Of a DNA stretch of 64,000 nt, positions 59,630 through 64,000 are shown one piece after another. The translations under genes were made by a program, and so were the position numbers. The notes beneath the pieces were generated by a model. It was not told the origin of the DNA. It was given only the letters and a program-made list of their open reading frames with translations, and made no database searches. The stretch is taken from the NCBI GenBank assembly GCA_964577295.1, contig CAZNYN010000007.1, forward strand, positions 1 to 64,000, in the 5' to 3' direction. This DNA comes from CAZNYN01 sp964577295 (GTDB taxonomy: Bacteria > Synergistota > Synergistia > Synergistales > Synergistaceae). How positions within the stretch are numbered: position 1 is the stretch's first letter; the number at the start of each line of letters is the position of its first letter.

Positions 59630-60811
59630 ATGAAAGAAAACAGTAAAATCAGCCTCATACTCATACTCAGCGACGGAATCCGCGGCCACCTTAATCAGAG
59701 CCGCGGTGTCGCCCTGTGGCTTTCCGAACTTACCGGGGCTGAGATTTTAGAGTCGGAAGTCCCGATTCTGAGCGGAGCTGCAAAGAGCCGCTCAAGAAGT
59801 GCAGCAAGGAAGCTCACTGCCGGAAACAGACGCGATGCGAGAGAGTGGCTCTCCATGTCTAACGGAGATGCTCTGGTCAGAAGGGTAGGACAGTGGTTTG
59901 CCGAGAGAAACATAAGAGAGGGCACTCATGAAGTCCTTATACTGTCGGCCGGAAGTTCTCCCGCTCCCTACAACCTGGCATTGGGCTATATATGGCGCTG
60001 TGCCTGTGCGACAATAATGACACCGAGCGCCGTAGGAACAGAACCCTTCGATTACGCTATAGTCCCCGAACATGACTATCCCGACAGAAAGCCAAACATA
60101 TTTGTCACTCTTGGCTCTCCGAATTCCGTCGTAAAATCAAATCTCGAAAAAGAGGCGCGAAAACTGCTTGAGGACTATCCATCTGCTGCGGAGAAAATAT
60201 GGTCGATTCTCATAGGCGGAGACGATGCAAACTACACAGTCTCGCCCGAATGGATAAAAAAAAGCGTTGGCAAAATAATGGCAAAGGCGGAAGAAGAAGG
60301 TGTCGACCTCTACATAACGACATCAAGACGCACCTCTCACGAGGCGGCAAAAACTCTAAAGACTCTCGCCTCTCACTCCGATGCCGTAAAATATCTGCTC
60401 ATAGCGGAAGAGGATCCATTTAACCCCATACCTGCGATGCTCGGTTTTTCGGACGAGATATTCTGCACGGAGGACTCCGTAAATATGGTTTCCGAGACAA
60501 TCACAGGCGGCCAGAGACCTATCCTTATGAGAGTCGAACACAAAAAGGGAATAAAAAGCATGCTTCAAAAGGCTACATCCTCGCTTGTAAACGCCGGAGC
60601 CTTAGATCCGAAACTTCTATGGGGCATACCGAAGTTTGATGCGGTCTTCGAACATTTTTCACGCCACGGAGCACTTATCGAATTTGAAGAGTGGATGACA
60701 TTAAAAGACTCATCTCATTATGATGATACAGATACGGAAGATGCCAGCATGAGAGAAGATTTTAACGAGGCAAAGCGAGCGGCAGAGTGGATCTTTGATA
60801 ATTGGAACTAA
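59630..60811 (+). CDS. ELM1/DUF1022-family glycosyltransferase-like protein
   Basis: 393-residue protein resembling the ELM1/GtrOC1 family of GT-B-like proteins, annotated as mitochondrial-fission ELM1 in other genomes. The N-terminal SDGIRGHLNQSRGVALWLSE matches the family's DGxxGHxNQ signature; VTLGSPNSV, ILIGGDDANYTVSPE and LLIAEEDPFNPIPAMLGF follow. In bacteria these often lie in LPS gene clusters and may add or transfer a sugar. Last gene of the lipid A/Kdo run. Acceptor and donor are unknown. Confidence 0.7.
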   Translation: MKENSKISLILILSDGIRGHLNQSRGVALWLSELTGAEILESEVPILSGAAKSRSRSAARKLTAGNRRDAREWLSMSNGDALVRRVGQWFAERNIREGTHEVLILSAGSSPAPYNLALGYIWRCACATIMTPSAVGTEPFDYAIVPEHDYPDRKPNIFVTLGSPNSVVKSNLEKEARKLLEDYPSAAEKIWSILIGGDDANYTVSPEWIKKSVGKIMAKAEEEGVDLYITTSRRTSHEAAKTLKTLASHSDAVKYLLIAEEDPFNPIPAMLGFSDEIFCTEDSVNMVSETITGGQRPILMRVEHKKGIKSMLQKATSSLVNAGALDPKLLWGIPKFDAVFEHFSRHGALIEFEEWMTLKDSSHYDDTDTEDASMREDFNEAKRAAEWIFDNWN

Positions 60812-60841
60812 AAAAATAAGCTAAACGGGTATTTTCCCAGA

Positions 60842-60869
60842 TTGCGCGCGAAGATAAAACTGTTAATAT
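60842..60869 (+). promoter_or_regulatory. Possible promoter of the exported rhodanese-like gene
   Basis: TTGCGC (60842-60847), 16-base spacer, TAATAT (60864-60869). Weak match; placed correctly for the gene at 60912. Confidence 0.35.
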
Positions 60870-60911
60870 CATCCGTGCGCATTTACGGAAATAACGGAAA
60901 GGAATGATTTG

Positions 60912-62066
60912 ATGAAAAAACTTCTGACAGCGGTGATGATGTTTGCACTCCTAACAGCCGCGTCCACAACGGCGTTTGCGGCGGAAAAGGCCGTATCATC
61001 CGACAAAAAGAACGAAGCGGCAGAGGCAATAGCGGAAATCACAAAAGCCCCATCATCACAGGACACGAAAACCGCCGGAAAAACAGCGGAGAAAAAGCCT
61101 GAAACCACAGCAGTCAAGCCTGCGGCAGACAAACCCATCTCAGCAGACAAGGCTGCGGCATCGGCAGATAAAGTACAGGATACAGCGGCAGTAGTCCGCC
61201 CCATCAAACCGTCGCCGATGCAGGCGGGAGACCCCGAAACAGAAGAGAGCACGCTTGTAACGGCTGAATGGCTCTTGAAAAATAAAAACAACGTAATCCT
61301 CGTTGACGCACGCCCCGAAAGCCTCTACATCGGAGGTCACATCCAGGGAGCCGTAAACGCATCATGGACATACTTTGCCAATATGTCTGCTCCGACGGGA
61401 AGCATGAAATACGGAACAATATACGCGCCCGCAACAATGGGCAAGAGAATAGGAGCTCTCGGCATCAACGGAAAAAAGACAGTAATTGTTTACGATGATG
61501 CCGGCGGCTGGGGACAGAGCGGCTGGACGTTATGGATTCTGCGCATGAGCGGTGTCAAAAATGCCAAAATACTTGACGGCGGACTTACTGCGTGGAAGAC
61601 TGCGGGCGGCAAAACAGTAAAGACAAAGAGCTCAAACAAAGCAGTACCATTTGCCATCAAAGCATACAAATCTCACTATCTTGTAAATACAGAGTGGATC
61701 AACAACAACTTGGGCAAAGAAGGACTTGTGGTGCTTGATGTTCGGACACCTGCCGAATATGAGGGCAAAATACGCCCATTCCAGGAAAAGAGAGCCGGAC
61801 ATCTCCCCGGAGCTGTTAATATAGAGATGAGCAACTTCGTAACCTCAACCTATAATTTCAAGGAAGAGGCGGAGATAGCGGAGCTTCTGAAAAATGCAGG
61901 AATAACTCCCGATACGGAAATAGTAGTTTATGACACGGCCGGAGTCAGAGCCGCATTTGTCACTATGGCGCTTCGTTATGCGGGTTTCCATAAGTCACAG
62001 TGCTACGATGAAGGCTTCCAGGCATGGGCCGGAGCAAAACATCTTCCCATCGAAAAAGCTGAATAA
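60912..62066 (+). CDS. Exported two-domain rhodanese-like protein without catalytic cysteine
   Basis: 384-residue exported protein. Signal peptide 1-24 (MKKLLTAVMMFALL...AFAA), then about 85 residues rich in Ala, Lys and Glu (disordered linker), then two rhodanese domains (about 115-240 and 255-380), as in thiosulfate sulfurtransferases. In the second domain the active-site loop should read YC-x-x-G; here VVYDTAGVRAAF has Asp341 in the cysteine's place, and domain 1 has VIVYDDAGG. The LDGG and YDEGFQAW motifs remain. The fold is therefore clear but ordinary sulfurtransferase activity is not expected. Single-gene unit with a strong terminator. Confidence 0.85.
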   Translation: MKKLLTAVMMFALLTAASTTAFAAEKAVSSDKKNEAAEAIAEITKAPSSQDTKTAGKTAEKKPETTAVKPAADKPISADKAAASADKVQDTAAVVRPIKPSPMQAGDPETEESTLVTAEWLLKNKNNVILVDARPESLYIGGHIQGAVNASWTYFANMSAPTGSMKYGTIYAPATMGKRIGALGINGKKTVIVYDDAGGWGQSGWTLWILRMSGVKNAKILDGGLTAWKTAGGKTVKTKSSNKAVPFAIKAYKSHYLVNTEWINNNLGKEGLVVLDVRTPAEYEGKIRPFQEKRAGHLPGAVNIEMSNFVTSTYNFKEEAEIAELLKNAGITPDTEIVVYDTAGVRAAFVTMALRYAGFHKSQCYDEGFQAWAGAKHLPIEKAE

Positions 62067-62096
62067 GATACGGCAGACAATAAAATAAACTAAAAT

Positions 62097-62137
62097 AAAA
62101 GCAGGGCGGAGATTGGCGCAGTCTCCGCCCTGCTTTT
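62097..62137 (+). terminator. Symmetrical terminator after the rhodanese-like gene
   Basis: A perfect 16-base stem: 62097-62112 (AAAAGCAGGGCGGAGA) pairs with 62122-62137, ending in TTTT. Confidence 0.9.
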
Positions 62138-62285
62138 ATTTTGAGCAAATTTGCCTCGGCAGAAAACTCGAGTTTCTCAGGCGGGCGAAATAATATATAA
62201 TAATGTGACGCTTATGGAAGTATACACTACGGCAAAAACACAAAAATCTTAAGAGATATTTTCGTCTTAGGCTGGAGGAATGGAT

Positions 62286-63137
62286 ATGGCTGATGTTTTA
62301 AAAGGTGCTCCCGTTGCAGAGGCTTTGGCGGAGCTTTTGAAAGAACGTCTCTTAAGGCTCGAGGCAAAAAATACTCTCCCCACTTTGGCTATATTGCGTG
62401 TCGGTGAGCGCAGCGACGATTTAGCTTATGAACGCGGAGCGACAAACCGCTGCCGCAAAGTCGGAGTCGCGGTGCGCAGCATAGCTCTTCCCTCTGATTG
62501 CTCAAGGAGCGAACTCTTAGGCGCAGTAAGGGAGATCAATGAAGATGCCTCCATACACGGCTGCCTTCTGCTCAGACCTCTCGCCGACAAGGAGGACGAA
62601 TATGCCGCCTGCTCTCTGCTCTCTCCGGATAAGGATGTTGACGGCATAACAGATGTATCCCTTTGCACTGTTTTTAAGGGTAACGGTGCAGGATTCCCGC
62701 CATGTACGGCTCAGGCCTGCATCGAAATACTTGACCATTACGGCTATTCGCTGAAAGGCAAAAGCATCGCCGTTATAGGCAGAAGCCTTGTCGTGGGGAA
62801 ACCTGTCTCCATGATGCTCCAAGCGCGCAATGCAACAGTGACAATGTGCCATACAAAGACAGAAAATCTGCCGTTAATATGCCGTAATGCGGACATAATT
62901 ATCTCTGCGGCAGGCAAGGCAGGAATAATCGATGAAAGATTCACAAATCCGAACCAGGTTGTCATAGATGTGGGCATAAATGTAGACCGCGAAGGAAAAC
63001 TCTGCGGCGACGTTCTATTTTCATCTGTCGAACCTAATGTTGCTGCTATTACTCCCGTTCCCGGCGGGGTAGGAACAGTCACATCAACAGTGCTTGCAAA
63101 GCATGTGATAGAAGCTGCGGAGAAAAGCATCTCATAA
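62286..63137 (+). CDS. folD: FolD-like methylenetetrahydrofolate dehydrogenase/cyclohydrolase, active-site variant
   Basis: 283-residue FolD-fold enzyme of one-carbon metabolism. NADP-binding half is normal: IAVIGRSLVVGKP, DIIISAAGKAG, VVIDVGIN and ITPVPGGVGTVTS. In the catalytic half, the loop usually written YVxxK reads YERGA (Tyr48, Ala52), so the catalytic lysine is missing, and the usual Gln in VQLPLP is Leu in LLRPLA; the DVDGI block is kept. By-eye alignment suggests dehydrogenase activity may remain while cyclohydrolase activity is lost or altered. ATG 62286 is 7 bases after GGAGG; ATG 62280 is too close. Confidence 0.85.
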   Translation: MADVLKGAPVAEALAELLKERLLRLEAKNTLPTLAILRVGERSDDLAYERGATNRCRKVGVAVRSIALPSDCSRSELLGAVREINEDASIHGCLLLRPLADKEDEYAACSLLSPDKDVDGITDVSLCTVFKGNGAGFPPCTAQACIEILDHYGYSLKGKSIAVIGRSLVVGKPVSMMLQARNATVTMCHTKTENLPLICRNADIIISAAGKAGIIDERFTNPNQVVIDVGINVDREGKLCGDVLFSSVEPNVAAITPVPGGVGTVTSTVLAKHVIEAAEKSIS

Positions 63138-63168
63138 AATTATAATATTGTTCCTCTTGCAGAATAAA

Positions 63169-63205
63169 TCCCCTTGCCCTGCTTATAAAGCTGGGGAAGG
63201 GGATA
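63169..63205 (+). repeat. Long imperfect palindrome between converging genes
   Basis: ATCCCCTT-g-CCC-t-GCTT (63169-63185), centre ATA, mirrored by AAGC-t-GGG-g-AAGGGGAT (63189-63205). No T-run follows on either strand. It sits between folD and the threonine dehydratase gene; the rest of the gap shows nothing else clear. Confidence 0.6.
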
Positions 63206-63302
63206 TCATGCGGCTGGCTGCATGGGTGAAACTGAATAATAGAAACGGTTTGACCTGTGTGGGGTATTTGCCGTCCTTTGAAAAATTACACTTTATCGGC
63301 TG

Positions 63303-64000
63303 TTAATATTTTTTTAGAATTTCTTTCAGCTTATTTTCGTCTATATTGCCGCCGGAGATGACGATGCCCGTTTTGCGTCCGTTCGGCCGAACTTTTCCCT
63401 TGAGCAGAGCCGCGACTCCGACAGCTCCTGCGCCTTCGACTATCTGATGGTGCTCTCTGTGCAGGAACGCTATCGCTTCAGCTATGTCATCTTCCGTAAC
63501 TTCGTGTATGCCCGTGACACGTTCTTTTGCCAGAGAAAGCAGGCTCTGAGGGATATATCCCGCCAAACCGTCCGCCAAAGTTTCCAAATACGTTACCTCT
63601 TTGACCAAACCATCCGCCCATGATACGACCCATGGATTTGAGGCTTCAGACTGCACTCCCCAAATTTCCACATCGGGGTTCACTGCTTTTGCCGCGATGG
63701 CTATGCCGTTCATCAGTCCGCCGCCGCCGGCTGGAACTATCAGAAGCTCTGTGTCGGGCTCATCCATAAACATCTCAAGCCCCGCAGTGCCCTGCCCGGA
63801 TATAACAGAGGCATCTTCAAAAGATGATATGTACGTCATCATCTTTTCGTCCGCATATCTGTGGGCTGTGGATTCCGCAAAGTCGTAATCTCCGTCGCAG
63901 ACCGACAGAGTTACAAATTCCCCTCCGCGCCGCGCGATAGCTTCCTTTTTCGTCTCAGGGCAGGCTTTAGGCACAAAAATGATAGTCTTTATTTTGAGTT
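63303..64000 (-). CDS. Threonine/serine dehydratase family protein, partial (5' end outside window)
   Basis: C-terminal 232 residues of a fold-type II PLP enzyme; the frame stays open to the window edge, so the N-terminal lysine region is not seen. Clear parts: KTIIFVPKACPETKKEAI, the PLP-phosphate loop PAGGGGLMNGIAIAAK, and HREHHQIVEGAGAVGVAALL with the conserved Glu-Gly-Ala. No C-terminal ACT regulatory domain is visible, so it is of the short catabolic type. It deaminates threonine or serine in amino acid fermentation; a related dehydratase is not excluded. Confidence 0.88.
   Translation of the reverse strand, partial: LKIKTIIFVPKACPETKKEAIARRGGEFVTLSVCDGDYDFAESTAHRYADEKMMTYISSFEDASVISGQGTAGLEMFMDEPDTELLIVPAGGGGLMNGIAIAAKAVNPDVEIWGVQSEASNPWVVSWADGLVKEVTYLETLADGLAGYIPQSLLSLAKERVTGIHEVTEDDIAEAIAFLHREHHQIVEGAGAVGVAALLKGKVRPNGRKTGIVISGGNIDENKLKEILKKY

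Noticed and set aside
63169..63205. Bidirectional terminator between folD and the dehydratase gene.
   Set aside because: The stem is strong but no T-run follows on either strand, so it is listed only as a palindrome.

Overview
This window comes from a diderm, amino-acid- and peptide-fermenting anaerobe, most likely of the phylum Synergistota; genus cannot be fixed from sequence alone. The evidence is a complete lipid A/Kdo gene run (two membranes), a Synergistota-style cassette of a small exported DUF6305-like protein with a membrane permease and a zinc deacylase, three secreted C69 dipeptidases in a row, a branched-chain amino acid ABC importer, rubredoxin, an Old Yellow Enzyme, and a T-box in front of thrS. 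I saw no tRNA or rRNA gene, CRISPR array, insertion sequence or prophage.

Layout. 1-3.3 kb: exported DUF6305-like protein, polytopic permease, 54-residue membrane protein and M14-type deacylase, one operon. 3.4-10.9 kb: peptide-utilisation island with three C69 dipeptidase paralogues, a ThiF-like adenylyltransferase, an M19 dipeptidase and a HicB-like protein. 11-19.7 kb: mixed housekeeping and regulatory genes (YjiH-type membrane protein, YbaK deacylase, lytic transglycosylase, CitG, XRE/ImmA pair, radical SAM protein, Old Yellow Enzyme, RpiR regulator). 18.9-22 kb, minus strand: phosphatase-folP-folK-unknown. 22.2-26.9 kb: CIRCE-controlled hrcA-grpE-dnaK-dnaJ. 27-31.8 kb: livKHMGF, followed by a structured element with a His-rich mini-ORF. 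32-38.5 kb: prmA-rsmE-mtaB, rpsO, pnp, dut. 38.5-46.7 kb: T-box/thrS, transketolase, trmI, queH, AIR-synthase-like, M24 peptidase, rubredoxin. 46.7-48.4 kb: HD phosphohydrolase (minus) and ZIP transporter. 48.4-60.8 kb: lipid A/Kdo operon lpxI-lpxB-msbA-(lpxK::lpxB-like fusion)-kdsA-kdsD-waaA-unknown-kdsB-ELM1-like. 60.9-64 kb: exported rhodanese-like protein without catalytic cysteines, variant FolD, and a threonine dehydratase cut by the window edge.

How it fits together. Secreted dipeptidases and the first cassette would release amino acids outside the cytoplasmic membrane, Liv and related carriers import them, and the cell ferments them. The envelope operon makes UDP-sugar-derived lipid A, flips it, phosphorylates it and adds Kdo. 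The most unusual items are the LpxK/LpxB-like fusion, the unrecognised 403-residue protein inside the Kdo operon, the probable CTG start of waaA directly after the kdsD stop in the same frame, the His-codon mini-ORF within mutually exclusive hairpins after livF, and two enzymes (FolD and the rhodanese) that lack expected catalytic residues.
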